This document shows positions 18,737 through 27,485 of a DNA stretch of 64,000 nt, in pieces; within the stretch, counting starts at the first letter, position 1, and each line of letters opens with the position of its first letter. Made by a program: the position numbers and the translations under genes. Location: NCBI RefSeq assembly GCF_001523745.2, contig NZ_CP013387.1:1364001-1428000 (forward strand), in the 5' to 3' direction. The notes below the pieces were generated by a model. That model was not told the origin of the DNA. It made no database searches and saw only the letters and a program-made list of their open reading frames with translations. This DNA comes from Burkholderia mayonis (lineage in GTDB: Bacteria; Pseudomonadota; Gammaproteobacteria; Burkholderiales; Burkholderiaceae).

Positions 18737-19387
18737 TCAATGATCGCTTACGGCGAAGGCGAGCAGCGTCGGGTGGAAACGAATGGCGTCGCCCTGGCGT
18801 TCAAGGACGGCGCTCTTCAGGTTATCGTAGAGGACGACCCTACCGAGGCCGCCCCAGCGCGTGAAGGCGCCGATATGGCCGCGCAGGAAGTTCTCCATAC
18901 GCGCATCGAGGAAAAAGCGCAGATACAGTTCGCGCGAGTACGAGAGCACCATCACGAAGGCCATCAAGGGCCGGCGCGCACGGCCGATATGCAAGTGACC
19001 GAAGTGCCCCCAGTCGCATTGCATCTGTTCGCCGGGCAACGTGCGCAGCCGCAGGTACGCTTCGGCAGGCGGGCGTGGCCGGTGCAGAGAGATCAGATGT
19101 CGGAAGTGCGTGGGCCGGCCCTGATAGCCGCGCTCGCGCACCATGCCGTAAAGGCGGCTGGCGGTGAGCGTGGGATACTTCTCCAGCGTTTGGCGAATGA
19201 ATGGCAGGTATGGCTCGATCATCGAAGGCCGCGGCGCCGGTCCATGACGCGGCAGACCAGCTTGTGCGAGCACCCGTTTGACGGTGCCGCGATGCACGTG
19301 CAATTGCTGCGCGATCGTGCCGCAGCGCCACTTCTCGACGTGGTAGAGCCGCAGGATATGGGCTTCGAGTTCAGCGTCAATCGTCAC
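18737..19387 (-). pseudogene. IS21-family IstA, C-terminally truncated
   Basis: About 216 residues remain of a protein that normally has about 500. The N-terminal helix-turn-helix ([24 protein letters not shown]) and the first part of the DDE core ([13 protein letters not shown] with the first Asp; [13 protein letters not shown] with the second) are present. The region with the catalytic Glu is lost after LLAFAVSDH. The GTG at 19387 is taken as the start because it gives the usual [11 protein letters not shown] opening. No istB follows. Confidence 0.88.
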
Positions 19388-19820
19388 CTTTAGAGCCTCC
19401 TCGGAATCGGTAGATGCAGTGAGGAACTCGACGGCGCAACGGGCCAAGGCGCACGAATGGCGAACAGGCGCAGCCGCATCGATGGCAATGCGTTGTCGCC
19501 GGCGCCGATGCCGCGACACGACTGTGAGTGACAGCGGCGCGCATCGAGTCCGCTGGCAGTAGAGCACTGGGCCCCGTCGCAGGTGAACCGTGATGCGTCA
19601 CTTTATTGTGTCGCGCTCGATAACGACGGGCGCGCTGCGCATGGGCAAGACGCCCGCGGGGAGAACTCTGGTAACGCTGAGCCGCTTCGCGCAAGCTCGC
19701 GCGCCGGGCCGCTTGCGCACAGCCGCCGGCGCAATAGATCTGGCCTCGATCGCAGCGGCGGCAAATGAACACCTGCGCCCGGCAGCGGGCGCACAGGAAG
19801 AAGCGGCCCGTGGGCAGCAT
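19377..19820 (-). CDS. Cys-rich accessory protein of an IS21-type element
   Basis: This 147-residue basic protein opens with a cysteine cluster, CARC...[15 protein letters not shown], that looks like a treble-clef or double-ribbon zinc site. Next comes an Arg-rich segment ([32 protein letters not shown]) that looks like DNA binding. I know this pattern as a small protein frequently encoded just upstream of IS21-type transposases in beta-proteobacteria. It overlaps the istA remnant by 11 bp on the same strand, as in an operon. Function is not established; a regulatory or DNA-binding role is a guess. The ATG at 19820 is the first start that keeps the Cys cluster near the N-terminus. Confidence 0.6.
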   Translation of the reverse strand: MLPTGRFFLCARCRAQVFICRRCDRGQIYCAGGCAQAARRASLREAAQRYQSSPRGRLAHAQRARRYRARHNKVTHHGSPATGPSALLPADSMRAAVTHSRVAASAPATTHCHRCGCACSPFVRLGPLRRRVPHCIYRFRGGSKGDD

Positions 19821-20196
19821 CGGCGGTCCCCGTGGAACGCCGATGGCAGGTCGATATCGACAGGGTCCGCCCAGCCGTGGAATACTGCGGCTGCACGTGT
19901 CCCTGTGCTTGGCCCCGTGGCCCCGCACCTGTGTCCAGTGTGGCGCGACCCCGGGGTGAACTTGGCGGTTTGACCGGTGTCGCGCCGGTTGTTTCTTCGG
20001 CGGTGTGCCTTTCTACCGCAACCGATCCGCGCCGTCATCCCTCAACGCGCTTTGCGCGTCTGCACTCGCCCTACGGGCTCCCTCCGACGCGCAAAGCGTC
20101 AGGCATCCGCAGCGTCGCTACCCCGCAAACATCATCTTCCAAGCACGGCCACTTCAAACGCTCAATTCCAGAACGCCGTCGTTTAGTGTCGGATTT
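19821..20196. other. 376-bp non-coding stretch, IS21 end and junk
   Basis: No gene is supported. The right part of the truncated IS21 element should end here. The motif GTGTCC(C/A) recurs near 19898 and 19930 and may be part of its iterated end. The rest is unassigned. Confidence 0.35.
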
Positions 20197-20325
20197 GGAC
20201 CGGCGTTCACAATTGACACACAGTGCCGGCAATACCCGCTTGCGGCGCTGTGCGAGGTCCTTTGCGTGAGCGTCAACGGCTATCGTGCGTGGAAGCGCGG
20301 CGGCACGCCCGAGCGTCAGCGGCTG
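20197..20325 (+). pseudogene. IS3-family orfB fragment
   Basis: The plus strand encodes TQCRQYPLAALCEVLCVSVNGYRAWKRGG, the opening of an IS3 OrfB (the usual pattern is YPLx.LCx.LgVS.sGYyaW). It ends after ERQRLT, where it meets the truncated IS3 copy on the other strand. It is one of two IS3 fragments joined tail to tail here. Confidence 0.65.
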
Positions 20326-20780
20326 ACGGCCAGGTACAACCAGCCTTCAGCCGTCGCCAAGTAGGTGATGTCGCTCGTCCAGACCTGATTCGGCGCCAGC
20401 GCCGTGAAGTTGCGCTCGAGCAGATTCGGCGCGACCGGCAGACCATGATTCGAGTTCGTCGTCGCGATGTACTTGCGCTTGTGCCGGGCACGCACGCCGT
20501 GCTGCGCCATCAGCTTGCGAACGCGCTCCTTGCTCACGCGTACGCCGCGCGCAACCAGTTCTTTCCACATGCGCGGCCAGCCGTATTCGCCTTTCACTTC
20601 CGCGTGAATCGCCTTGATGTGCGCCAGCAGTGCATCGTCGCCCACGCGACTGCGCTGCGGCTTGTCCTGAGCGGCGCGTTGCCGTCGCTGGTGAAAGCCG
20701 CTGGGGCTGACTTTCAGCACTTCGCATAACACCGAAATCGGCCAGTGACAGCGATTGCGTTCGATGAAGGCGTACTTCAC
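20322..20780 (-). pseudogene. IS3-family OrfB, C-terminally truncated
   Basis: The N-terminal 152 residues of a DDE transposase are intact. The HTH region includes CEVLKVSPSGFHQRRQRA and EYGWPRMWKELVARGVRVSKERVRKLM, followed by the first catalytic Asp in VWTSDITYLATAEGWLYLAV. The core then stops at the junction near 20322, so the second Asp and the Glu are missing. The start overlaps the orfA stop by 4 bp. Confidence 0.88.
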
Positions 20781-21085
20781 GTTGAGTCCTTCGCGAAGTA
20801 CGCACAGGCCTTTTTTAGGATGTCGCGCTCCATCTTCAGCCGCGCCACTTCGGCACGAAGTCTCGACAACTCCATCTGCTCCGGACTTACCGGCTTCGTG
20901 CCAGCTCCGCCGAGCTTGCCTTCCTGTTCAGCTTTGAACCAGTTGGAAATCGATTGTGTCGGCACGTCCAGCGTCGCGGCCACCGCGGCAACGCTCTGGC
21001 CTGCCTTGACCAGCCGAACGGCTTCTATCTTGAATTCGAGCGTGTAGCGCGCCCGCTTCGTCTTGTTCATCTTCTTGACTCTCAT
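20777..21085 (-). CDS. IS3-family OrfA
   Basis: This 102-residue protein has the OrfA layout: YTLEFKIEAVRLVKAGQSVAAVAATLDVPTQSISNW as helix-turn-helix, then a leucine-rich coil (ELSRLRAEVARLKMERDILKKA). It is complete, but its partner orfB is truncated, so the element is inactive. The ATG at 21085 could be replaced by the Met six codons in without changing the domain. Confidence 0.88.
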   Translation of the reverse strand: MRVKKMNKTKRARYTLEFKIEAVRLVKAGQSVAAVAATLDVPTQSISNWFKAEQEGKLGGAGTKPVSPEQMELSRLRAEVARLKMERDILKKACAYFAKDST

Positions 21086-21138
21086 TGCTTGAGTTTAAAC
21101 GCTCAGCAAGGGATTCGTTTTTCGGGGGCAAGCTCATC

Positions 21139-21330
21139 CTACGCGTCGCGCGAGGTGGCAAAGTGAATGCCGCCGCTAAATATCACGCCAATCAACATCA
21201 TCACAATCCAACCCCACGACGACCACGCTATTGGGTCAGCCTTCATCCACTGGACGTTCGCAGCCGTGATTACTCCAATTGCGACTGCTAGAGTGAGCGA
21301 TAGTGCCCAAAAGGCGATTTTCTTTCCCAT
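21139..21330 (-). CDS. Small two-helix membrane protein, unknown function
   Basis: The 63-residue frame has two hydrophobic helices (IAFWALSLTLAVAIGVITAANV and SSWGWIVMMLIGVIFSGGI) joined by a short linker. There is no clear ribosome site. It lies between an IS3 remnant and a toxin gene. I do not recognise a family. It may be real, but the call rests only on its membrane-protein pattern. Confidence 0.45.
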   Translation of the reverse strand: MGKKIAFWALSLTLAVAIGVITAANVQWMKADPIAWSSWGWIVMMLIGVIFSGGIHFATSRDA

Positions 21331-21366
21331 GCGGATTTCCCAATTTAACGCGCTGTTCCTGTTTTG

Positions 21367-21783
21367 CTATTGGAAGGGGTTCAAGACGCGAGCGCCTGTT
21401 CCTGCAAAGTCGTCGACGTTGCGCGTAACGACCGTCAGGTCATGGATCAACGCGGTTGCCGCAATCAACTTGTCCAGTGCGTGCTCCGGCTGCGGTACTC
21501 GCAGACGCCCCCACACCTGACCAATCTCTTCATCAACCGGCAGGATGTTTTGTCCGAACTCTTGCAACACCGTGTTCAGCCACTTTTCGAGGCGCGTTGC
21601 CTGCGGTTCATCCCCTCGATGTCGAATCAGTTCGACGCCTCGCCGCAACTCACCGACCGTCACAACGGACAGGTACAGGTCGATATCGTCACGCGTCGCT
21701 GCATGGAAGAAACCCAACACGCCCTTGTTTGCCCGACCTTGTTTGCGAATCTCGCTGATGACGTTGGTGTCAACCAAATACAT
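21367..21783 (-). CDS. PIN-domain toxin, VapC/FitB type
   Basis: This 138-residue ribonuclease-like toxin starts with MYLVDTNVISEIRK, which carries the first acidic residue. Further acidic positions are in VTVGELRRG, in HALDKLIAATALIHD and in VVTRNVDDFAGTG, so the PIN active site is complete. The ATG at 21783 is chosen because it opens the domain and overlaps the antitoxin by 14 bp; the frame extends 17 codons further upstream without support. VapC/FitB toxins cleave tRNA or rRNA and are held in check by the upstream antitoxin. Confidence 0.92.
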   Translation of the reverse strand: MYLVDTNVISEIRKQGRANKGVLGFFHAATRDDIDLYLSVVTVGELRRGVELIRHRGDEPQATRLEKWLNTVLQEFGQNILPVDEEIGQVWGRLRVPQPEHALDKLIAATALIHDLTVVTRNVDDFAGTGARVLNPFQ

Positions 21784-22003
21784 GCCCTGCCTCGCCGTCT
21801 TCCACTCGCACGAAATCGGCGTCATCACCCACATTCGGCATCGCCATCAGCACTTCCGCGAAGGTCTTGCGTTGCGGCCGGCGCAGGGCCTTCGCAAGAA
21901 TCTCGCGATGCTCGGCTTCCGCGCTCCGGCCGTGCGCCGCCGCGCGCTCTTTCAGGCTCTGGACAAGCGCGTCATCCAAATTCCTCACCACAAGATTTGC
22001 CAT
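21770..22003 (-). CDS. FitA/VapB-type antitoxin (ribbon-helix-helix)
   Basis: This 77-residue protein has an N-terminal ribbon-helix-helix of the FitA kind (MANLVVRNLDDALVQSLKERAAAHGRSAEAEHREILAKAL). Its C-terminal tail (DFVRVEDGEAGHVFG) would enter the toxin active site. It precedes and overlaps the PIN-toxin gene, the standard layout. Such antitoxins also repress their own promoter; short palindromes upstream (AATGATAGCATCATC, 22033-22047) could be the operator. Confidence 0.9.
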   Translation of the reverse strand: MANLVVRNLDDALVQSLKERAAAHGRSAEAEHREILAKALRRPQRKTFAEVLMAMPNVGDDADFVRVEDGEAGHVFG

Positions 22004-22440
22004 GCTTACCTCTCCATCAACGATTGCTATCAATGATAGCATCATCCGGAGGAGATGCAAGCATTGCAATCACCTTGTTATCGGCCTCGGGGGCATTTTC
22101 TGAGTGGCTAGAGTGGCTGCACACGAACAACGTCGAGGCCGCGCGCTCGTTGCTCCAACTCCATGCAGCAAATGAGTTGCTGGCTGAGTCAGCATCGACC
22201 GGATTAACCCTCCGAGAATGCCCCCGTCAAGCTCGACCATCGTCTCGCGCTGACCCGCCCCTCACGGGGCGGGTCAGCGTCACAGCCAATGCTCGAGCAC
22301 GAACTCGAGCACCTGCAGCACCGCGAGCAGCAAGCTCAGCCAGCGATCCAGGCGCTTCATGGCGGGTCTCCATTTTCGTTTCGGGAGACCGGCAGGGTGC
22401 TCGACGCTGCGCTTCAGGCGGACTTGACGACACGCTCAAA
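22004..22440. other. 437-bp intergenic stretch with a perfect hairpin
   Basis: No gene is supported. At 22251-22276 an 11-bp perfect stem (TGACCCGCCCC / GGGGCGGGTCA) closes a 4-base TCAC loop, without a T-tract on either side. It may be a factor-independent pause site or an element end. The remainder is unassigned. Confidence 0.5.
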
Positions 22441-23057
22441 ACCCGGCCGCAGCCGGGCGCGCAACCTGCCTATCCGGCTTCGAGCTCGCTGAAACTGACG
22501 CGAGCGGGCGCCCCCGGTCCGACGAACTCCGCTCGCTTGATCGCCAGATCGAACAGCTCGAATTGCGCCTGGAAGATTTGCAGGCCGACGAAGGCACCGC
22601 CGATATGGCCGCCGCCCCTGCGGTGACGCGGCCGGGTCGCGAAGGTGTAGGCCGCAAGCCGTTGCCCGATCACCTTGAGTGCGAAGTGCGCACTCATCTG
22701 CCCGCGGACGATGACTGCCCCGATTGCGGCGGCAGCTCAAGCCGCTGGGCGAGGACGTCGTGGAACAACTCGAATACGTGAGGGCGCACTTCCCCGTGAT
22801 TCGTCACCGCCGCCCGAAGTTGGCCTGCGCGCGCTGCGATCGCATCGTGCAGGCCGCAGCGCCAAGCCGCCCGATCGATCGGGGCAGTCCAAGTCCGGCG
22901 CTGCTCGCACACATCGCCGTGTCGAAGTTCGCGTACCACATCCCGTTGCACCGCCAGGCAGTCATGTACGCGCGCGACGGCGTCGAGGTCGATCCGGGTG
23001 CGATGGGGTATTGGATGGGCAGCATCACGGTGCTGCTCGCACCGGTGGTCGACGCCG
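22440..23057 (+). pseudogene. IS66 TnpC fragment, frameshifted and truncated
   Basis: The frame reads LDRQIEQLELRLEDLQADEG and ADDDCPDCGG (zinc ribbon). It shifts near 22735 to continue with LKPLGEDVVEQLEYVRAHFPVIRHRRPKLACARC, then SPALLAHIAVSKFAYHIPLHRQ.. DGVEVDPGAMGYWMGS. It ends where the IS21-type element begins at 23058. This is the N-terminal half of a transposase different from the intact copy at 7225. Confidence 0.87.
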
Positions 23058-23170
23058 TGTCACGGATCGGCGTAATGGAGCCTGGGAAGATCGGCGTAAA
23101 GGCGCCACTTGGAAGGGTTGGGAAACGCAGTTTCGAACGCCGTCAAGAATGCTAGTTTTTGCCGCGTTTT

Positions 23171-23953
23171 TCAATGCCTGAAACAGGCGATTCCGGCATC
23201 GATTTGGGCACTCGATAACTGTCTGGGCACTCGATAACTGTCGCCGTCGAGGATGATCCGGTAGGCGCCGTGGCGCAGCCGGTCGAGGGTGGCGGCGCCG
23301 AGCATGCGGTTGGCCGGGAACGCGTCGCCCCATTCGCTGAAGTCCAGATTGCTCGTCAAGACCAGTGAACCGCGGCGCTCATAACGCTCGGCGACGAGGT
23401 CGTGGAACGCTTCGTCATGCGGCGCCGTGATGGGTTTGAGGGCGAAGTCGTCGACGATGATCAGCGGCACGCGCACCAGTTGCTGCAGCCGGCGCTCGTA
23501 GTTGCCGACGGCGCGCGCGGCATGCAGCGTGTTGAGCAGCTTGGTTTGCGTGAGGAACAGCACGTCGTGCCCCTGACGCGCGGCGCAGTGGCCCAGCGCC
23601 TGCGCCAGATGCGACTTGCCGACGCCGGTGGGGCCGGCGATCAGCACGTTGGCGTTCTCCTGTAGGTAACGGCCGGTGGCCAGGTCCTGGATGACGGCGC
23701 GGTTCAGTTTGGGCAGCCGATCGAAGTCGAACGACTCGAGCGTCTTGCCGGGCCGGAAGCTCGCGCGCGCCAGCCGCGTGCTCAGCTTCTTGTGCTCACG
23801 CCGGGCGATCTCGTCCTGGATTAGCAGCGCGAGAAACTCGGTGTAGGCGAGCTTGCCGTCGATGGCTTGGCGGTTACGTTGCTCGAGCGAGTCGAGGATG
23901 CCGGACAGGCGCAGTTGTTTGAGCATCGGGCTCAGTTCGGGAATCGGATTCAT
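23171..23953 (-). CDS. istB: IS21-family helper ATPase IstB
   Basis: This 260-residue AAA+ protein carries Walker A as IAGPTGVGKSHLAQALG (near residue 107) and Walker B as VPLIIVDDFAL (near 168). The sensor segment is RGSLVLTSNLDFSEWGDAF and the C-terminal arginine region is MLGAATLDRLRHGAYRI. IstB assembles on DNA and stimulates IstA. It follows istA by only 9 bp. Near the C-terminus an 18-bp direct duplication (23213-23250) is translated as part of the tail. Confidence 0.94.
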   Translation of the reverse strand: MNPIPELSPMLKQLRLSGILDSLEQRNRQAIDGKLAYTEFLALLIQDEIARREHKKLSTRLARASFRPGKTLESFDFDRLPKLNRAVIQDLATGRYLQENANVLIAGPTGVGKSHLAQALGHCAARQGHDVLFLTQTKLLNTLHAARAVGNYERRLQQLVRVPLIIVDDFALKPITAPHDEAFHDLVAERYERRGSLVLTSNLDFSEWGDAFPANRMLGAATLDRLRHGAYRIILDGDSYRVPRQLSSAQIDAGIACFRH

Positions 23954-23962
23954 GTCGGGATC

Positions 23963-25507
23963 TCAGTGGCTCATCATGGAAGGCAGGTCACGGCAGAAGC
24001 GGCCGCCGCGGGCATAGGTGTCGGCGACGTCGATCAGATCGGGCTGGACGGGCTCGGCCAGTTGATCCAGGCCCTTGTCGAGGATCGTCTTGATGGTGCG
24101 GTAGCGCGGGCTGCTGAAGGACATCGCGCGCTGACAGGCGGCTTCCAGACGAGCGGCGCCGACCTTCGCTTCGAGCCGCAAGATGCCCTGCGCGCCCCGC
24201 AAGTTGACCAGCACTTGATCGTTGAACAACGCGAGGATCACGGCATGGCAAGCCGGGCCGATGCGTTTGGCTTCGGCCAAACACCATTGCGGGTCATGCA
24301 TCTGCCAAGCCTGGGCTTCGGGCGGCAGATGATCACGCACGGTGGAGCGAGCGCCAGGGCGATGTAGCCGCGGGTGCGCGGCGACCAGCTCATGCTCACG
24401 AAACAGTTGCACCGTGGTGTCCGTCGCCTTGAGCCACAACGTCTGGCCCACGAGCTTGCACGGCGCCGAGTACAGCCCTTTATGGAACTGCACGTGGCAG
24501 TCGCGGTGCACGCTGACCTTGGTCCATTCAGCGAGCACCGGCGGCACATCGGGCAACGCCGCCAGTAACGATCGCTCGAGCGCAAAGCGCGCCAGCGGCT
24601 GTTCGCGCGTCGTGCCGTGTAGGCGATTGCCGGCTTCGCTCATGATCCATTCGCGCAATTGACGGTTGGCATCGGCGAGATCACGAAACTCGCGCAAAGG
24701 AGCAAAGGACTTCTTAATGTATTTGACTCCTGATTCGACGATCCCCTTCTTCTGTGGGTCACGCGGCGGGCATGCATCGATCTTGAAGCCATACCCTTCG
24801 GCCAGTTCGGCGTAGGAGCGTTGAACTTCCGGGTCATACATGCAGGCCCGTGTGATGGCGCACTTGGCGTTGTCGATCACGGTTCGCGCCGGGACGCCAC
24901 CCCACCAGTCGAATGCTCGGCGGTGACAAGCAAGCCACGTCGCTACCGTTTGATCGAGCACGAGCTCTGCGTATTGGTGGCGTGACCAGCACAACGTAGC
25001 GACGAAAAACCAGGTCTTGACTGGCTTGCCGGCGGCGTCGAGCAGTTGCGGGCCGGCGCCGAAGTCGATCTGCACGGCGTCGGCCGGTGCGAAGTCGAGC
25101 ACCGTGGTGGCCGGAACTCCGCGCTCGACGACCAGCGCTTGCAGGAAGCGCCGCACGGCCGAGTAGCTGCCGCTGTAGCCGTGATTGCGCTGCAGCGCGC
25201 TGTGGATCGTGGTGCCTTGGATGTCGGCGTGGAACCATTGCGTGATCAACTCGCGAAACGGCTCCAGCGTCGACACGCAGGTGCGCGGCAGTTGCGGATT
25301 GCGGCCGAACATGCCGGCCAGCACGGCGTCATCGGGCAGTGGCCGGGTGGGGGTGAGCCAATCGTGCTGGAGGGCAGCCTGGCGGATGGTCGCTAACTTC
25401 TTGCGGCCCATCAGCCCGGCGCGGGCGATGTCGCGATCGGAATCGCCCTGGCGCATGCGCGCGAGGACTTGGCGGTACTCAAACACTTCGAACCTCCGGT
25501 TACTCAC
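23963..25507 (-). CDS. istA: IS21-family transposase IstA
   Basis: The protein has 514 residues from the GTG at 25507, which has a GGAGGGG ribosome site and opens VSNRRFEVFEYRQVL; a TTG five codons upstream is less likely. The N-terminus holds a helix-turn-helix (RQGDSDRDIARAGLMGRKKLATI). The DDE core has Asp in AVQIDFGAG, Asp in RTVIDNAKCA and Glu in KKGIVESGVKY. A C-terminal beta-barrel follows. All catalytic residues are present. Confidence 0.93.
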   Translation of the reverse strand: MSNRRFEVFEYRQVLARMRQGDSDRDIARAGLMGRKKLATIRQAALQHDWLTPTRPLPDDAVLAGMFGRNPQLPRTCVSTLEPFRELITQWFHADIQGTTIHSALQRNHGYSGSYSAVRRFLQALVVERGVPATTVLDFAPADAVQIDFGAGPQLLDAAGKPVKTWFFVATLCWSRHQYAELVLDQTVATWLACHRRAFDWWGGVPARTVIDNAKCAITRACMYDPEVQRSYAELAEGYGFKIDACPPRDPQKKGIVESGVKYIKKSFAPLREFRDLADANRQLREWIMSEAGNRLHGTTREQPLARFALERSLLAALPDVPPVLAEWTKVSVHRDCHVQFHKGLYSAPCKLVGQTLWLKATDTTVQLFREHELVAAHPRLHRPGARSTVRDHLPPEAQAWQMHDPQWCLAEAKRIGPACHAVILALFNDQVLVNLRGAQGILRLEAKVGAARLEAACQRAMSFSSPRYRTIKTILDKGLDQLAEPVQPDLIDVADTYARGGRFCRDLPSMMSH

Positions 25508-25561
25508 GGCCCCTCCGAGCAAAAAGCTCGAAGGGTAACCAGTTGATGGAAGTTCGAAACG

Positions 25562-25733
25562 CGTTCCCGATTACGGCGGGGGTGGCGCCATTACGCCGAT
25601 CATCGGCTGGCGCCTTTACGGCGATCCTGGGGTGGCGCCAATACGGCGATCATCCGCTGGCTCCATTACGCCGATCCTGAGGTGGCGCCAATACGCCGAT
25701 CCCGGTTTGGCTCCATAGCGGCGATCATTGACA
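25562..25733 (-). repeat. Iterated end repeats of the IS21-type element
   Basis: Seven units of the form GATCGGCGTAATGGAGCCA / GATCGCCGTATTGGCGCCA follow one another within 172 bp, with spacers of a few bases. Two more units lie at the other end of the element (23064-23107). IS21-family ends carry several such units, which bind IstA. The array here is unusually long. Confidence 0.8.
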
Positions 25734-26020
25734 TCGGCGGCTCGCAATTTCGCCAGCAGCACTGCGTGCAGTCGATCCCACACGCCGGCTTGCTGCCAAT
25801 CGCGCAGCCTGCGCCAACAACTTACGCCTGAGCCGCATCCCATTTCGGACGGCAAGTCGCGCCAACGAATGCCCGTCTTCAGCACAAATAGGATGCCCGT
25901 CAAAGCCGCGCGGTCCGTTACTGGCTTGCGACCGGGATACTTGAAGCGGCGCGGCTTTGGCGGAGGTAGCAGTGGTTCGATCAGTGCCCACAGTTCGTCA
26001 TCAATGATTGGCTTACCCAT
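25734..26020 (-). pseudogene. IS5-family transposase, N-terminal fragment
   Basis: About 95 residues remain: KPIIDDELWALIEPLLP, then YPGRKPVTDRAALTGILFVLKTGIRWRDLPSEMGCGSGVSCWRRLRDWQ, which is the DUF4096-type N-terminal region of IS5 transposases. The IS21-type element replaces the catalytic part after KLRAADVND. Confidence 0.88.
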
Positions 26021-26169
26021 CTCCTTGGCCCGTCTATCACGACGACCAGGGTTAACAGAATGCTGAAAAAGTTAACAGCCACTTGGGCTCTTTTTGAAAC
26101 CATCTCTTAGATGAGCCGTGGGAGTGGACTGACGGCCGCAATGCAGCGAATGGGAAAGTCGATCACCGG

Positions 26170-26748
26170 TTGCTGAAATGCCTGGGCTGCGAAACTGTTT
26201 TCTATTGGCGCAGTAGTTGGGATTCTGAGGACTGGGACATACGAATAGGTGTGGATGGGACACAAGAGATGTATAACCCCGTCACTGTAACGACTTACCC
26301 GATGCCCGACAAAAGCAACGACCGGCCAGACTGGATTTGGGATTTATCAAGCATAGACCCACAGCTCGCCACGATTTTGACGCAAACTTACGACGCGAAA
26401 TCAACAGGGGCGCTGATTCTGGCTGCGGTAGGGCTAAGGACCGCGCTTGATCGAGCGACAGAGTTTCTAAAGATCGACCCGGGCTTGTCGCTGGAAAAGA
26501 AGGTCGACGTTCTGAAGAGCAACGGTTTCATTGGCGAGACTGAGGCGATTGTGCTGGCCACCGTAGCGAACGCTGGAAATGCGGCAGCTCATCGCGGCTG
26601 GTCGCCGAATGAACCCGAGTTCCGCGAATTGCTCACCGCGCTGGAGCAATTTGTCGCCCGGACGGTGGTGAGCGGAAAATCAGTCTATGAGATCGCGAAG
26701 CGCATTCCGCCGCGGCATCCGCGCCCCGGGAAGGCTCTGCCGGAATAG
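26170..26748 (+). CDS. DUF4145-domain protein, probably 5'-truncated
   Basis: The 192 residues visible from the ATG match the DUF4145 pattern: a zinc-ribbon half (LKCLGCETVFYW), then a helical domain with STGALILAAVGLRTALDRATEFL and NAGNAAAHRGWSPNEPEFRELLTALEQFVART. The frame is open upstream to 26098 and reads EPWEWTDGRNAANGKVDHRL, which resembles the segment between the two zinc-binding pairs. The first CxxC pair is absent and a stop lies at 26095, just inside the IS5 fragment. So the 5' end was probably removed by that insertion. DUF4145 proteins are often found in restriction and defence contexts. Confidence 0.7.
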   Translation: MLKCLGCETVFYWRSSWDSEDWDIRIGVDGTQEMYNPVTVTTYPMPDKSNDRPDWIWDLSSIDPQLATILTQTYDAKSTGALILAAVGLRTALDRATEFLKIDPGLSLEKKVDVLKSNGFIGETEAIVLATVANAGNAAAHRGWSPNEPEFRELLTALEQFVARTVVSGKSVYEIAKRIPPRHPRPGKALPE

Positions 26749-27095
26749 GTCGTGAGCATGACGCCACGAAAGTACGCCCATGTGGACAGGAACAAATTTA
26801 CGCAAATTTTTAGAACAAATTCATGCAAACCAACGCAAAAGGAATGCCAGTTCCAGTTAGCTTCAGTGATTTGACATAACGTGAATTATCGACATAACTG
26901 GGATGTAGCCGCTAATTTGTACCGTCCACTTCTGGCTAAGTTCAAATGTTCGGCTAGTCGAACGACTGCGCGAACGCGGACCGGAAGGTCTCGTACGCTC
27001 GAAGCAAGGAAATGATGCGCCGGCTGATGACCGACGCGGGCCTGGTGGGTACTGCGCCGGCAGAGCCAAGTCCCCGGACCGCCTCCATCACTGGA
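26749..27095. other. 347-bp stretch without a gene
   Basis: AT-rich sequence follows the DUF4145 gene. Near 27011-27045 a short open segment reads MMRRLMTDAGLVGTAPAEP and may be a relic of a transposase. Nothing firmer is seen. Confidence 0.35.
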
Positions 27096-27425
27096 TTACG
27101 GGTTCTCCCCCGGCCACCAAGGCTCCGGCGCGGCCCGGATCAGATAGTCATCCAGATTCTTGCCCTCCAGCCATTTCGGGCAGGCGCCGCGGCCCGTCCA
27201 CGATTTGCCCGATGACGGATCGTAGTATTTGGCCGGCAGCTTCTTCGGCTTGTCCTTCACGAAGCCCGCGGCCCTCAGCAACTCCAACTCCGTGATGCCG
27301 TACTGCTTCACCTGTTCCCGAATGGCGGCCAGTACATCCGCCTTCTCTTTCTTCCGGGCTTCCTCGAGAAGCAAGTTGACGTGGCCGAGCTGCTTCTGCA
27401 GCGAATGAATTTTGCTGGTTGTCAC
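27096..27425 (-). CDS. H-NS-family nucleoid-associated protein
   Basis: This 109-residue protein has an N-terminal coiled coil (IHSLQKQLGHVNLLLEEARKKEKADVLAAI) and the H-NS-type DNA-binding motif LPAKYYDPSSGKSWTGRGACPKWL. It differs clearly in sequence from the H-NS-like protein at 15963. It is followed on the same strand by nothing recognisable and preceded by the ProQ-type gene, so the two may share a promoter region. Confidence 0.93.
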   Translation of the reverse strand: MTTSKIHSLQKQLGHVNLLLEEARKKEKADVLAAIREQVKQYGITELELLRAAGFVKDKPKKLPAKYYDPSSGKSWTGRGACPKWLEGKNLDDYLIRAAPEPWWPGENP

Positions 27426-27485
27426 GTGATATGTGTCTTTATCGATACGCCGCCCGCGCTCCGACGGGCGTGCGGATTTCTATCG

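Larger units (their letters stand above)
23058..25733 (-). mobile_element. IS21-family element (2,676 bp), apparently complete
   Basis: Both ends read TGTCA(C/A)(G/T)GATCG(G/C)CG..ATGGAGCC from outside inward (23058 on the plus strand; 25733 on the minus strand), matching the TGT...ACA tips of the family. Iterated end repeats, istA and istB are all present and open. The flanks are an IS66 fragment on the left and an IS5 fragment on the right. No target duplication is visible, so neighbouring DNA was probably lost after insertion. Confidence 0.87.

Noticed and set aside
25562..25733. Regular repeats that could look like a CRISPR array
   Set aside because: Unit spacing is only a few bases, the units vary, and matching units lie at the other end of the IS21-type element. 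No cas genes are present.
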